Of a DNA stretch of 64,000 nucleotides, positions 11,641-23,618 are shown piece by piece. Source of the DNA: Porphyra umbilicalis (taxonomy: Eukaryota > Rhodophyta > Bangiophyceae > Bangiales > Bangiaceae); the NCBI GenBank assembly GCA_002049455.2, contig KV918762.1:310001-374000 (forward strand), read 5' to 3'. The translations under genes and the position numbers were made by a program. A model generated the notes under the pieces. It was not told where the DNA came from. It ran no database searches and worked only from the letters and a program-made list of their open reading frames with translations. Every line of letters starts with the position of its first letter. Position 1 is the first letter of the stretch.

Positions 11641-13365
11641 GTGCGCTACATGTGGCGTAAGACGGACGCCGCCGAGGTCCTGAACTGGGCCAACGGCGCG
11701 ATGGTGGTCATAGACACCTCTGGAGTTAGCAAGGGGGATGCGGGCTGGAATGAGTGGGTGCTGCAGGTGGTCATTCAGATGCTGGCCGTCGTTGTGGCGC
11801 AGGCTCACTCCATCGACATGGACAATTGCTTTCGCGTTGAGAGCAACTTAAGAACTATGCTGCCTGTGTCGGTCATTGCGCCGAGGCGATGCGACGTGCT
11901 AGAGATAGCCGACAACCTCCTGGGGTACGTCGCTCTTCTGTTTGGCACACCCAACGACGCGAGCAGGCGAGATTTCCTGGACCCTCACTCATCCAAGTGG
12001 CAGCAGGCGGCCCACGCCCCTGACTTCCGTTATCGCCTCCGGCACCTACTCGCGGCTCATTACCCTGTGCATGGCCAGCTCAATGAGGACGAGCAGGCTG
12101 ATGAGATTTTGAGTGGATGCGCTGCTGACAACCACGACGATGGCAATTGCGGCGAAACCTCTTTCCTAGATGTTGATATAGGCGACTGCGACGGTAGCCA
12201 TGACAACGACGACCAGGGGCCAGGATTGGGGCGCGACACACGACACAGTGAGGGACGCAGCCGCCGCGGCGGATCTGGTGGTAGTGGCGGTAGCTGTGAC
12301 AGAGGCGGTCGACGAGCAAGTGCCGCCAGCGGCGGACGCCATACTGACCATATCCGACGTGAAGGCCAAAGCGGTTGCCCACGGCGGCCTGATGGTCGTT
12401 CCGGCGCAAGTGATTAAGTCACAGCTCGCCCGGGCGCTGATGATGAACGGCGTGGCAGAGGTCAAGGCGGCAGTCACTGTCGGTCTGATGAGCGAGTTGG
12501 CGGAGACGATCAAGTCGCCGCTCGTGATGGTCGTGATGATGATGGCGGACGGAGTGTTGCACGTCATGGTGCGGGCGCTGATTGCCATCCGTCTGGTGGT
12601 CGGGCTGATAGCCACTTTCTTGAATCAGGTGTCGCCGGTGATGGTGGCGACGGTGGCCGTCGTGGTCACGGTCCAGGTCAAGGCGGCGGTCGCGGTCGGG
12701 CTGACCGTCGCATTGGCGGAGACGATCAAGTCGCCGTTCGTCATGGTGCAGGCGCTGATTGCCATCAGTCTGGTGGTCAAGTAGATATCCACTTTGTCTA
12801 GGCAGGTGGCGCCGGTGGTGGTGGCCACGGTGGCCGTCGTGGTCACGGTCCAGGTCAAGGCGGCGGTCGCGGTCGGGCTGACGGTCGCGTTGGCGAAGAC
12901 GATCAAGTCGCCGTTCGTGCTGGTCGTGATGATGATGGCGGACGAGGTGTTGCACGTCATGGTGCGGGCGGTAATTGCCATCAGTCTGGTGGTCGAGTAG
13001 ATATCCACTTTGTCGAGGCAGGTGGCGCCGGTGGCGGTGGGGACAGTGGCCGTCGTGGTCACGGTCCAGGGCAAGGCGGCGGTCGCGGTCGGGCTGATGG
13101 GCGAGTTGGTGGCGACCATGGAGTCGCAGGTGGTTCGGGTCTAGGCGCCTATGATGGACAAGATGGTCAAGGTGCCGCACAAGGTGGCGAGCGCTGTGGG
13201 CCTGATGATCACGTTGGTGGTCACGATGCAGTTGAAAGTGGTGCCGGCCGTATTGGCAACGGTGTCCGTCATGGTGACGGTCCAGGACAAGGTGGCGAAC
13301 GCGGTCGGGCTGACGGGCGCGTTGGCGAAGACAATCCGTGGTGTGGCATGGCAAGAGCGTAAAAT
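11641..13365 (+). pseudogene. Broken Gly-rich repeat protein, unrecognised
   Basis: An open frame starting near 11641 (first ATG 11650) gives about 160 residues of mixed composition, then an acidic stretch (LNEDEQADEIL, DIGDCDGSHDNDDQ), then a long Gly/Arg/Asp-rich repeat domain. The same frame continues through tandem repeats to 13365, with two in-frame stops inside it. The repeats keep their reading phase and have Gly codons in register (GHGPGQGGGRGRADGRVG repeated several times), and one of the stops replaces a Glu codon seen in a sister repeat. The N-terminal part matches no family I know. The minus strand also holds an uninterrupted His/Asp/Arg-rich frame over the same repeats (12419-13639), so the coding strand is not certain. 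Confidence 0.4.
12470..13340. repeat. Imperfect tandem repeat, about 215 bp period
   Basis: Four to five copies of a unit containing GTCGCGGTCGGGCTGAC occur at about 12474, 12690, 12867, 13081 and 13302. Most steps are about 215 bp. One step is about 35 bp shorter because it lacks a GTGATGATGATGGCGGAC block. The steps are near multiples of three, so the reading phase is kept. Confidence 0.8.
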
Positions 13366-13736
13366 CGCCCTGCGGCGTGTGCTCGATGCACACGAGGTTC
13401 TCATTCGTTAAACTCTGGTGAATAGAGAAGCTGGCAGCATCATCGGCGGTCGTGCCCGATGTGACTCTTTGGTTCATCATTGGCGACACAATGGCAACAC
13501 AACACGACAAAGTGTCGCCAAACAGTCGCTCAGGGAGGCTAAATGTGTCGCAGACGGTAACACCACGGGAGCACTTCAGCGGCGGATACGATTCCGGCTG
13601 TACCGGTTTCTGGCAGCATCTGCGCAAAGTAATTACCACTGATTTTGGGCATATGTGCCAGTACTATTTGGCGGATGCTGATTTGTCAATCCAATTTAGT
13701 GCCAATCAACGACTGACACGCGGCCAACCAAATTAG

Positions 13737-14613
13737 TCAAATGACTTTGCCGATCACGCGACGCCGCTGCCGCCGCGGCCGCAGTGGTGGCCGCCCCCCC
13801 CCCCCCGCCCCCCCTGCGGTCCGCCGCGGCGGCGGGCCGCAACCCCCGGCAAGGGTCCCCCCCCCCCCCCCAGCCGCCGCCGACCGCGCCGCCGCGTAGG
13901 CGCGGCGCCCCCGCAGCAGCAAGCGCACGTCGAGGCCCCCTTCCATCTGCGCCGCATCCGCGCCGTAGCGGTGGGCCAAAAACGCCACGTGGGCGGCGAG
14001 CATCGCATCATCCCCCCCGACGGTGAGCACGGAGGCAATGAGCGCCATGACGGCGGGGGGGAGGCGGCGGAGGGGCCGTCAGCACCCGCGGCGACGGCGC
14101 CCGCAGCGGCGTGGTGGTGGGCCGATGCTGCCGCCACCCACCTGTCCCAGTCGTTCCGCAGTGCTGTGACGTCGAGGGACAGGGGTGGCACTTGGAAAGC
14201 GCCCAGGCGGCCGGCAGAGGGCGACTGCCGGGCGCCCCCACCGCCCCCGTCGGTGCCCGTCCGCCGCCGCCCAGCCGCTTCCCGCCGTGTCAGCGGCCGA
14301 CAGCGGCCGCCACTGACTTCGCCTGGCCGTCTCCGCTCTGCCTCCCGACAGAGAGCGACTGCTGGGCGCCGCCGCCGCCCCCGTGTGTGCCCGCCCGCTG
14401 CCGCCCCGCCGCCCTCCGCCGTGGCCGCGGCCGACAGCGGCCGCCACTGCCTTCGCCCCGCCACCCCCGCCCTCCCACCCTTCCCCCGGCTGCCGCCGCC
14501 CCCGCCGAAGCCACAGCCTCCAGCAACTTAGCTGCTACCACCACGGCCACTATGGTCAGAAACACCAGCAGGCTGGACGGGAGGAAATCCTGTTCAGGGT
14601 TTCGTCCCTGCAC
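13737..14613 (-). CDS. Possible membrane-anchored protein, frame change at a C run
   Basis: On the minus strand a frame beginning near 14613 starts with a hydrophobic helix (SSLLVFLTIVAVVVAAKLL) that would act as signal anchor. It is followed by a low-complexity Gly/Arg linker, which is tandemly duplicated at DNA level. A more normal segment follows: VPPLSLDVTALRNDWDRWV, then, in another frame, VMALIASVLTVGGDDAML and HVAFLAHRYGADAAQM. The switch between frames lies at a homopolymer C run near 14050-14060, so it may be a sequencing slip or a true frameshift. The protein ends in poly-Gly. No family is recognised. The mixed, non-repetitive C-terminal segment is the main reason to think something here is coding. 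Confidence 0.35.
14217..14455. repeat. Two-copy tandem duplication, about 125 bp
   Basis: Two adjacent imperfect copies share GCCGACAGCGGCCGCCACTG plus flanking GCGACTGC[CT]GGGCGCC and CCCGTC/CCCGTG blocks. They form the low-complexity linker of the overlapping minus-strand frame. Confidence 0.65.
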
Positions 14614-14619
14614 AAGGCC

Positions 14620-15982
14620 TGAACAAGCGATTTCTTGTTACAGTCCCGTCCAGGTGCACGGTCCCTGTCGCGAGTGGAAACGCAGCGAGGATCACGTGGT
14701 GCGATTAGGATCGATGTGCACGATTATTCCAAAGACCTTAAGACCTGCCTCCACATCTGTTACGTTGAGTACTCTTCAAAATGTTGCGTGTCAATTGCAT
14801 ACACTGTGGCTGCGACCCTTCGTCGTCACGACGGACTCCATCCACATCCGACGATGTGAAGCCGCTGCGGTTGTGGACGTCGGAAGCCCGCGAAGAGGGC
14901 GCCGCGTCACGGAAGCGTGCTAGACCGTGAAAGACAATGAGCAAGAAACGCGAACTTTCCACTCGCGAAGCGAATGGAGACGCGCTACCTGCAGCACGGC
15001 TTGTTGCTCCGTCGCTGTCTTCGCGCGATATTCACGACGAAGTCAGAGGTGGTGACGGCGACCGCCGGCGTGAAGAAGACGAGCGCCGATTTGATCTTGA
15101 CGTCGACGAGGCGGTAGCGAAGTACTCGACCTAGACCACTTTTACTACAAAATGCGTAAGTTGTGTTGCAAGATCTGATGAACCGACCCCGTGCCGCCGC
15201 CTCGGCCACACACGGCGTTGCGGGAGAGACCGGTACGGTGTCGCAGATAATCAGGGCCTGAGGCAGGCGCTGGAGCTGCGCGGAGAAGAGGGCCTGCAGA
15301 GCAAGACCCGTGCAGCGTGCACAACGATCACCTATCATGCGAGATCCTTTCGAATTAAGCCTCTGATTGTCCGATACTAGCAGTGAGCTCGTGCTTGACC
15401 TCGTGACCATCCGAGTGCTGCAAGGAAGCCAAACAGAGCCTGGCAACCCAGCCCAGAACGGGAGCTGCTCTTGTCAAGGGGTTGGTTACTGCACAAAACC
15501 CTCGACAGGAAATCTCTCGTTCAGGGTAACCGACAAGGAGACTCCCGTGCAGAATCCCGTTCACGTGCACACTTTTCTGACGATCGGGGTTGGGGCCAAC
15601 GTGCGGGCGGCGGTGGCGGGGGATGAGCCTGTTGTGCCTTTCGCAGCCGGCGGCGGGTGCGGTTGGAGCCTCTCCCGCACCCCCCCCAAGAGATCTCGGG
15701 GGATTCCTGTGAGACCAGACCACCGCCAATCAATCATACTGCTGATAAAAAAACACCAGCACGAGCAGAACAATGTGGACACGGCTCTTATCCATTGAAA
15801 ATTGTTAAAAAACACGTCGTCCCAAGGCAGCAGCACTGTCCGCGTCCGGGTCTCTAGTACTGTCACAGCAGGGCGGCACCCGCCGACCAGAGGCCGAATT
15901 CACAAGCAAGAATGCTGGCGATGCGCACTAAGCTCTGCATCTGGGTCGGAGACGGCCGCGAAGACGAGGCAGAAGTCTGCTG
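14620..15982. other. No gene seen
   Basis: Only short frames without domains. The right end is the 5' flank of the LTR element; the bases GTAGG at 15983-15987 are its target-site duplication. Confidence 0.5.
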
Positions 15983-15987
15983 TAGGT

Positions 15988-16633
15988 GTAGAACGACGGG
16001 GCCCCCTATGCGCCAGGGGTCCACCGCGGAAGCGTCGGCGACGCCGGGGGACGCGGTACCCGACGGGGGGTGGCGACGCCAGCGGCGGCGGTGGCCGACG
16101 GGGCGGCGACGCGGGGACTTGGGCGGGGGGGCGGCCCCGCTGACTGGCTCGGGCCATCCGGGGAGCGTACCCGACCCGCCGCGCCCGGCACGCGGGCCCC
16201 GCGGGAGGCCGGATTGGCGCGCCCGAGAGGGCGCTGGCGCGCTCGAGAGGGCGCGGCAGGCGACGGCCGACCGGGCGCCACGCGGCGGGTGCAGCGCGTT
16301 GCGCGTGGGACGGCTTCTTCTCCTCGTCTGTAATGATCGCCTCGGGGGATTTGACATGCATGGAGGGAATTATCTGCATTGGTTGTCGACGGCCGGGGTC
16401 AATTCCCATTTGGGGAAATTGGGCCCGGGCGACGGTTTTCGCCCTTTTAGGACGAAGGGAGACGACGGTGGGAGCCACCGTCGTCGCCGGGAAGTAAACC
16501 GTGCCTCGATGTCTTGGCGTTTCGATCGGCCCGACTTCCCGGACCTCGAGTCCCATAGCGGGTGTCGCGCGAGCGGCTGAGACGGCCGCTACTTCCCTCC
16601 ATCTGAGGTAACCCCCTTGATTTTGGTACTACA
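15988..16633 (+). repeat. 5' LTR of the gag-only element
   Basis: 646 bp, starting TGTAGAACGACGGGGCC and ending GGTACTACA, so the ends form a short inverted repeat (TGTAG/CTACA). It is very GC-rich in its first half. About 34 differences from the 3' LTR were counted by eye. Confidence 0.92.
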
Positions 16634-16660
16634 TTTGGCGCTCCGGGTGAGACTCGCTGC
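16634..16660 (+). other. Primer-binding site region
   Basis: Immediately after the LTR end the sequence TTTGGCGCTCCGGGTGAG begins with TGGCGC a few bases in, the usual form of a tRNA-complementary primer site. The matching tRNA was not identified. Confidence 0.55.
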
Positions 16661-16781
16661 ACGCACGCTGTGCGTATCACAAATCGACACCTCTTTCGGT
16701 ACCAAGAGTCGGGGGACCTTCGTGGGTTGTATTGCGCTGCGGTGACGGAGGACATCCGATAGATACGCGGGCTCCGCTTCC

Positions 16782-18485
16782 ATGGCCGGTGGATCTTCCT
16801 CATCTTCCCCGCTCGACGGGGGCGCTCCTCCGTTTGAGATGCCCGGTACTAGCCCGGTGACGGACGCGTCACCGGCGGGAGACCCCGGGGCAGCGCCAGC
16901 GTTGGGCGCCGTGGCCCTCGTTGGGGGTGGAAGGGCGGTCCCGGGTGGCGGCGGCGGTACGGTGGCAGGTGAGTCGAACTCCCTGCCCGAGGACCCTGGC
17001 CGCACGCCGACCACCGGGGCTCGCCCTCCTCCCGGCGCGGGACGGACGTCTACAATGGCAGAGCCGCAGCGTGGGGGCGTGGGTGTTCATCCCTCGCCCC
17101 TGGATGGGCAGTGCCCTGTCGTGGCGCCGCCCTTCCGCCCACCTCGCATGGAGGCGGTGGGCAGCTCGTCGGGTACCCGGCCTGGTGGGCAGCCCACCAG
17201 CCTGTGACAGATCCCACCAAAAGACGCGCTGTCGCCGGAGGAAGGGAAGCGACAGCGTTGGGAGCTACAGAGAGGTTTCGGGGTCACCCCGAAAGACGTG
17301 GCCCGGACACAGTGGCAGCGTATCACCCGGGACCACTGGTCACTGGACGCGCCATCCATGCCGGGCGGGTCGAGGCCAAGCTTGCAGGGGGTCGGCGGGG
17401 CCACGACTTCTGGACTGCCGCGAGCGGCGGTCGACTCCGGGCACCTGCGCCACTTGGCTCAAGTGTTCCCTGACGCTGCGAAGGAGGCGGCGACCGCGGC
17501 ATCGGACGGGACACCGGTCCCGGGGCGGGGCGCGGCCGTTGCCTCAGACCTCGCGGCGGCCCAGGGACCTTCCGGTGGGCCACCGAGAGCGGGCGTACCG
17601 GCACCACCGGAAGCCGGGTCTGGTACGTCCGAGGAGCGCCCTCGGACGGGGGGCGTCGCCGGGATGGGGCTTGCCTTGACGATGGCGGCCTCGCCGGCCG
17701 CGTGTCCTGCGCGGCCGTGGTCCCAGAAGGCCGCCGAGCGTCGGCGCCCGAAGGCGGTTCCCTCTTCGGGCCACCGACGGCGTCGGCACGCCAGACGGGC
17801 CTCGTCACCGCCCATCTTGGGGCCCCCCTTGTCGACTGAGAATGACGAGAGACCGCCGGGCTCGTCCTCCGACCTCAGTGGGGCGGACTCTACAGACAGC
17901 AGCAACGGCTCGACCTCCTCCTCCGCCACCGGCAGGGACCCCGGGGCAACGCGACGCCCACGGCGGGCACGGGCGGCCGACAAGCAGCCACAACGGGCCC
18001 TTGTACAAGAGGCGCTGCGCGCCTTCCGACGGGAGCAGCGGGAGGACACGGTGGTCATCCCCCGCTTTAAGGGACTACTGTCGGCAGAGAAGAACCGACT
18101 CGCGCAGCGAGGAGGCCGCCTACACCTCCCGCGAGGCAACTTCATGCGCGGCATCCGCGCGGACGTCGAGTCATTGATGCACATCTCGCGGCAGCTCGCG
18201 CGTGACACCCCGCTGGGGTTGGTGGCGCTCCTCGGAAACTTCCAGACGGCGTACGACGGAACCGGCCTGAATGAGGGGACGGCAGTGACACTGCTGCAGT
18301 ACTTCGTCACGAGTGAGGTGCTCGCGGTGCACCAGCGCGCCAAGGATGAGCATGCCTTGCGGCAGCTCACGTACAAGCGCGCGGTCCGCGCCCTGCTCAA
18401 CGAGTCCCTCGACGGGGACGACCTGGTGGACCACCTTCAGGCGCTCATGCAAGCGGCCCAGGAGAAGTGGGAGGACGAGCACTAG
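16782..18485 (+). pseudogene. Gag N-terminal and capsid-like region of the gag-only element
   Basis: Low-complexity Pro/Gly/Ser-rich N-terminal sequence leads into a helical region (QALMQAAQEKW, ALLGNFQTAYDGTGLNEG) with the look of a gypsy-type capsid. A basic/acidic Ser-rich linker (SSDLSGADSTDSSNGSTSSS) precedes it, as in the gag of the 2000-7932 element. Confidence 0.6.
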
Positions 18486-18610
18486 TTCGCGAACCGCATC
18501 CTCGATGTCAACCGCGCCTTTGGCTCGGTCCTGCGAAAGTCCGAGCCGAAGAGTATCCTATTCAAGTGCGTCGGACGGGAGGTCCGGGCCCTGGGGCGGA
18601 ACTTCAACAG

Positions 18611-19354
18611 CAGGGGTTGTCATGGATACATCCCCGAGGATTATATCAGTGCATTATATCCGAATCCACTCCGGATACGAGCCGGGGACGCATATCCCAA
18701 ATGCATTATGAGAAAAGGAGGTGAGGATATATCTATCCTGTCCGACAGAAATTGCAAGATTATGTCGGATCCGTATCCCAGATATGAGAGTCAGGATACA
18801 GGGATATATACGGTTATGAGGCTTCCCGCGCCTGGCGATTTCTGGTAAACCCAGTCGACATCTCTTTTCGCCTGCCGACAATCGCGGAATTAATGTCCGA
18901 ACATTTGAGAGCGACAAGCGACGATCCAGCCCGACCCAGGTAACACCGTTCAATCACGCGGTTCGACCCGATTGCGTTGTTGCCAGAGTGTCACACGAGA
19001 TTCCAAACGGTCATTCTGCCGTCCGTTTCCACGAACGGCGGGAAACCGCCCCGACGCTTGGGGCGTTGAAATCAACTTTGGATTTCAAGTCGTACTGACG
19101 TCCATTTGGCGCTCGAATAAGGCTGGATGGCTTTCTTCTTGGGCTCTAATTGGGCTGTCCGTCGGACTTTGGGGATTATATCCGGATCTAATAATCGTAT
19201 CCGGATACGAATATATTCTACTCAAATATCCGGTTCCGGAGGCAAGTATCCTGATCCGGATCTCAGCTGAGGGAGTTATCCGTCATCAGATACGAAGGAT
19301 CTGCGTGTATCGGTATCCAACTACGGCCCAAAAACCATATCCTGACAACCCCTG
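18611..19354. mobile_element. hAT MITE inserted in gag
   Basis: 744 bp bounded by inverted repeats CAGGGGTTGTCA (left) and TGACAACCCCTG (right). It is flanked by an 8-bp target duplication TTCAACAG/TTCAACAC (18603-18610 and 19355-19362, one mismatch). CAGGG ends and 8-bp duplications are diagnostic of the hAT superfamily. The interior is AT-richer than its surroundings and full of GGATAC/ATATCC motifs in both orientations, typical of subterminal transposase-binding repeats. There is no coding capacity, so it is non-autonomous. Confidence 0.88.
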
Positions 19355-19722
19355 TTCAACACCCAGGGCCGGACCTTCCCCAAGCTACGCGAGTTCCTCG
19401 CCAAGAAGGGAGCAGCCACGCGCGAGGCCCGGGGGGTCAAGCTCCAAGCCAAGCCCAAGGGGGGTACCCTCCGGTCGGCCGGCGGCGAAGAACGGGAGGC
19501 CCGTCAGGCCCGGCCGGCGGCGTCCGTCGCCCTGCCGGTGGGAGCCGCCTCGGCCGCGGCGGCCCTGGCCGTCACGGATTACGGGACCGAGGCGGAACGG
19601 GCCGAGTGGGCCGCGGTACTGGCCGCAGCGACAGCGCCCGTCGAGTACGGCCCTCCGGGCGAAGTCCCGGTACTACGGGTGGATAGCCTCGTGCACGCGT
19701 CGGGCTGGCAACAACAGCCCGC

Positions 19723-20658
19723 GTGGGGCGAGCGCCGGGAGCTCTACCCCGTTCGTACGGGAGCAGGCGCGGGCGCGGCACCCTGGTGCCGGGCACCCCC
19801 GTGCCCCCACGGGCGGGTACCGTCTTCCCGAACTCTGACCGCCCCCCGCGTTTCCCCCGTGGCGGGGCCACTCCACCGCGCGGTGGCGCATGGGGCAGCG
19901 CGCCCGAGACGGGTGCCCCGCCCCGGCGGCGGGGGGCCTGCTCGTTCTGTGGCCACCTGGGACACTGGGTGTGGGAGTGCCCCGCCCAGTCACCCGAGGT
20001 GCTTGCCCACGATCGCGCGCTGTGCGAGGCCGTCGCGGCATACCGGAACGGGCGGGGACCCGCACCGCCGGCGCCCTTGCTTTTGGGCGCGGGACCGCCC
20101 GTCGCGCCCCTGTCGCCGACCGTGACCACCAATGCGTCCGGCCCGCCGGGCACGGCCACGTTCGTCCACGCCGTAGAAACGAGTGTTCAGGCGTACCCGG
20201 ACGCTGCGGGCAACGTGGGGGAGAGCTCCTTCGAGGAGTGGGCCGCGGGCGCCCAAGACGCAGAACACGGAGATGACCGCCCTTGCCACGCCCAGGGAAC
20301 CAGAGAGAGGGCCAGCCCCCTGAGTAGGCTGCCCACGGACGTCGTCCGTCTTAAGGCACACCGGCACTGCTACATCACAGTGACCCGCCTTTGCCAGGTC
20401 CGCAAGAGGCGGGCAGCAGCGGGATTCCCGCTAGCGCCCGCCTTCTGCCCCTGCATCCTAGCACGGCCCGGCAAGGGCAGCAGTGCCGCGGCGGAAGTGC
20501 TGGACCGCCCTACCGTCCCGGCGGCGCCGGAGTCAACCAAGACTGTCCCCCCGCCTCCGCGGGTCGCCGCATCGGTACTGACCCTTGGCCACTCCGACCC
20601 CCGACCGTGTGGTGTTGGGGATGACATCCCGGCGGACACGCCCGCCAATGGGGCATAG
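19723..20658 (+). pseudogene. Gag C-terminal region with CCHC zinc knuckle
   Basis: A Pro/Arg/Gly-rich segment is followed by a zinc knuckle CSFCGHLGHWVWEC (CX2CX4HX4C) at about 19950, then a long Pro/Ala-rich linker. It belongs to the gag-only LTR element. Confidence 0.7.
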
Positions 20659-20817
20659 ACCGGGGGGGGGCTGCGACGGCGCCTCGGTGGGCGCGCCCGG
20701 CGCGAGCGTACCCGCTTTCGCCGCCACGCCGCCGTCGTCGCGGGCACCGCGGGAGCGCCAGACACCCCGTCCGGGGACGGGGAAGTTCTGCTTTTCAGAC
20801 TTCAAAACTACCGCATC

Positions 20818-21432
20818 GTGGCCTCGCTTGGCCTGGACAAGCTGTCCCTCGTCGCGTTCGGCGTCGTCTTGGACACGAGGGCGGGCCCCAACCTGGTCCG
20901 CCGGAACGCCCTCGCCCCGGACTGGCTCCGCCAGGTGGTCACCTCTATGGAGGAAGAGCAGGTACGCCTCCGGGACGCCAAGAACGCGCGGTTGCGCACT
21001 AGCGGTACCGTCACGCTGTGGCTCCAAACGGGCGCCCAGATCGTCCCTGTGCCCTTCCTCGTCGTCGACGACCTGTCGGTCCCAGTTATCCTGGGCTGTA
21101 CGATCATCGAAGACAACGCCCACGCCATCCTGCCTCAGGTACGGTCCATCCGTTGGACGGACGGGTGCGTCACGGCGATTCTGCGTGGACCATTGGACGA
21201 TGGCGACCGCTCGATGGGCGTCTCCCGCGTTCTCCGCTCGACACACAGGACGAGGCTCCCGCCGTCGGCGGCCACGGTCGTCTTGGTGCGAACCATGTGG
21301 GGGGGCCTGGGCCAGGTGTTTGGCGCCTCGCGCCTGTTCACAAGACATGGTGTCACCATCGCCAAAGGCGTGCACGCACGAGGTGCCAAAAATATCCTTC
21401 CCGGTCATCTGGACCAACTTTGGCGCGCGTGA
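20818..21432 (+). pseudogene. Retropepsin-like domain of the gag-only element
   Basis: An aspartic-protease-like fold is indicated by the LDTRAGPNLV motif and the later strand PVILGCTIIEDN. The arrangement parallels the protease of the 2000-7932 element (NIVRTSVL and PCILGTEFIEQN). Just downstream, at about 21410-21480, lies a linker (NFGAREVIIRQRANVGFVE) similar to the protease-RT linker of that element, after which the resemblance to pol stops. Confidence 0.7.
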
Positions 21433-22253
21433 AGTCATCATCCGGCAGAGGGCCAACGTCGGCTTCGTCGAGCTGCTCACGACGGGCGTCATGCAGGTGC
21501 CCCACGGGGCACCCCACGAGACGCTGCCCGCCCCAGCTTTCACGACGGCAACGGCCGCCAAGGGCATGGTGGGGGCGGTGTCGGGCACCCGGAGCGACCC
21601 TACACCGACGCGGGGCCTACATAAGATGGCGCCAGCGGACGGGGGGCCCGCGACGCCAGCGCGACCAAGAACTCCTGGCAAAGGCGACTCCTTTCTGGCA
21701 GTCTCCATGGCCTCGACCGCCGTCGGCGGACCACACGGGCCTGTCGCGGCCGGTGGCCGCGTGGCCGCAACCGTTGCCCGACTCGGGCGCCCAGCCGCCA
21801 CCACGGTCGTCCCTCACGTCGTTGTGGCGGCCATGCCTGACCTCCCAGCGATCCTTGCAGTCGCGATGCGGGCCAGCGGCACCGCCGCCCGAATGGGGCG
21901 CCCACCTGCCGCCAGGGCTGTATTCGGCTGCGCCGGAGAGGTCGTCGCGACCCGAAGTGTCCCAGCGACCTTGGCGCGCCGCGCCAACGCCACCCCCGCG
22001 GGCCTCCGCATGTGGGCCCCACTCGGCGCTACCCGCAAGGGGCGACGCGGCCGAAGCGCAGGGGCCAGCGGCGGAGGCATTGGAACATGCGGCATTTGCC
22101 GCTCACTCGTCCTCCTCCTGGTCCCGGGGACCGCGCTCGCGTCGGGAACGTCCCGACGCGGGAATGGTGGCCGGCCCCGCAGCCGCACGGGGAAGCGACG
22201 GCCTGGGTAGGGCCGCCACGCGCCCTGTCGGTGTGACGCCGCTTCCACGCGCG

Positions 22254-23618
22254 TTATGCGGCCGAGGCGGCCGCCTCCTCGGCGGACGGCGGGACGGCGT
22301 CCGGGTCGGACGAGGGGAAGCCGGCCGGCACCGCCCAGTGCTCCGCCGATACGTGTAGCGCCGGCGGCGCGACGTCCGCGAGCCGCGGCTCCGCCAGCAG
22401 GACCCGCAACGGGGCTTGCGGTGACCGCGGGAGGCTCGCGACGCGAACGTCGTGGCATCGCCGATCAGCAACGGGTCCCACTTGATGGGGCAGCAGCGTG
22501 CTGGGCGCATGCCGACTGGGGTCGTGGTGGTACGGCAACCAGTCGTGGACCGCCTCCCAGCGCACCGCCCTCATAATGGCGGCGTACTCCGCCAGGGCGT
22601 CGGCGACAAAGCTGTGACCCTGCGCCAGGTCGCCGACCGAAACCTTCTCCGTAAAGGCGTTGTAGCATGGCGACGGCTCGAAGACGCGGTGCTTCTGGCA
22701 GTACGCCCGTAGGAGCCCCGACACGATTGAGGCTGTCATCATGACGTAGGCGGTACCCTTGATAGGGTGACACAGTGACGCCTGCAGCAGCGTCTGCTGT
22801 TGATGGACGACGGGCGGGTACTCGTACGTCAGCAAACGTGGCGTCGGGCACCGCGCGGCAATCGCCGGCGACAAGGGCGCCCGCGCCGGCGCCGAGCAAA
22901 TGCCGGAGCGCATAGGGAGGGAGATGGCCGCATGCCCCGCCCGTCGGGCACGCACGAGCTCACCGCGCGAGCGGCGCGCGGCCTCCAACGCCAAGGCGGC
23001 CGGGGCGGTAGCCGAGCCCACCGGGGCCAGCGAGAGTAGGGGTCCTACGCCCCCGAAATTAATAAGCGCCAAGGAATGGCAGAGCGGGACCGCCGGGCGG
23101 TGGCGTAGGCGGGTGTGCCAGTCCTTAAGGTAGGCGTACTCCTCGTCTTCGGCGAGGAACGGTAGCTCCGCCGCGTGGTGCGGAACCAAGAACACCCGAC
23201 CCGGGTTTCACCGTAACTTGCAGCACAGCCATCCTGCGCTGCCGCCGACGGAACGGGCAAAGGGCGCGAAGTCGCGGTCGGCCGCCGGCCGGTCGTCGAA
23301 CCCCGCCGCCTTGGAAAACACCCGGAAGGACCGCCACACGGCGTGCGCCCCACCCGCGTCCTGGCGATGGGCCTGCTGGAAGGCATCACTGCGGAGCGGC
23401 CAGTAGGCCGTGGCGACGCGCGGTCCCAGCGGAGCAAGCCACGCCTGCACGGCGGATGGCGCCGGCCGTGGTGGGAGCGCGAGGGCAGCCTGCCCCACGA
23501 GCGGCGGACGCTCCTCCGGCACACTCTCGGGCCCCCCTCCGGGGGCGGGGACGGGGCCCGCCGCTATGACGGGAGGCGAGGACGTCGCCGCCTCGGCCCT
23601 GGAGCCGGCAACCGCCAC
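22254..23618 (-). other. Large antisense ORF region in the LTR element, unrecognised
   Basis: Two adjacent minus-strand frames, 22254-23195 and 23208-23618, lie where pol would be expected and run against the element. Their composition is balanced rather than purely Gly/Pro/Arg, with stretches such as EDEEYAYLKDWHTRLRHR, GTAYVMMTASIVSGLLRAYC and GDLAQGHSFVADALAEYAAI that look like a globular, partly hydrophobic protein. No family is recognised. Antisense ORFs in this position are known from several plant LTR retrotransposon lineages. It could alternatively be a captured host gene fragment. Confidence 0.5.

Noticed and set aside
12419-13639. Uninterrupted 406-codon minus-strand His/Asp/Arg-rich frame
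   Set aside because: Not excluded, but it looks like the shadow of the Gly-rich repeats; its non-repetitive part shows no recognisable feature.
20585-22358. Two long plus-strand frames across the protease region and beyond in the LTR element
   Set aside because: Mostly shadows of gag/protease or low-complexity Arg/Pro sequence; only the short linker near 21400-21480 resembles a known part.
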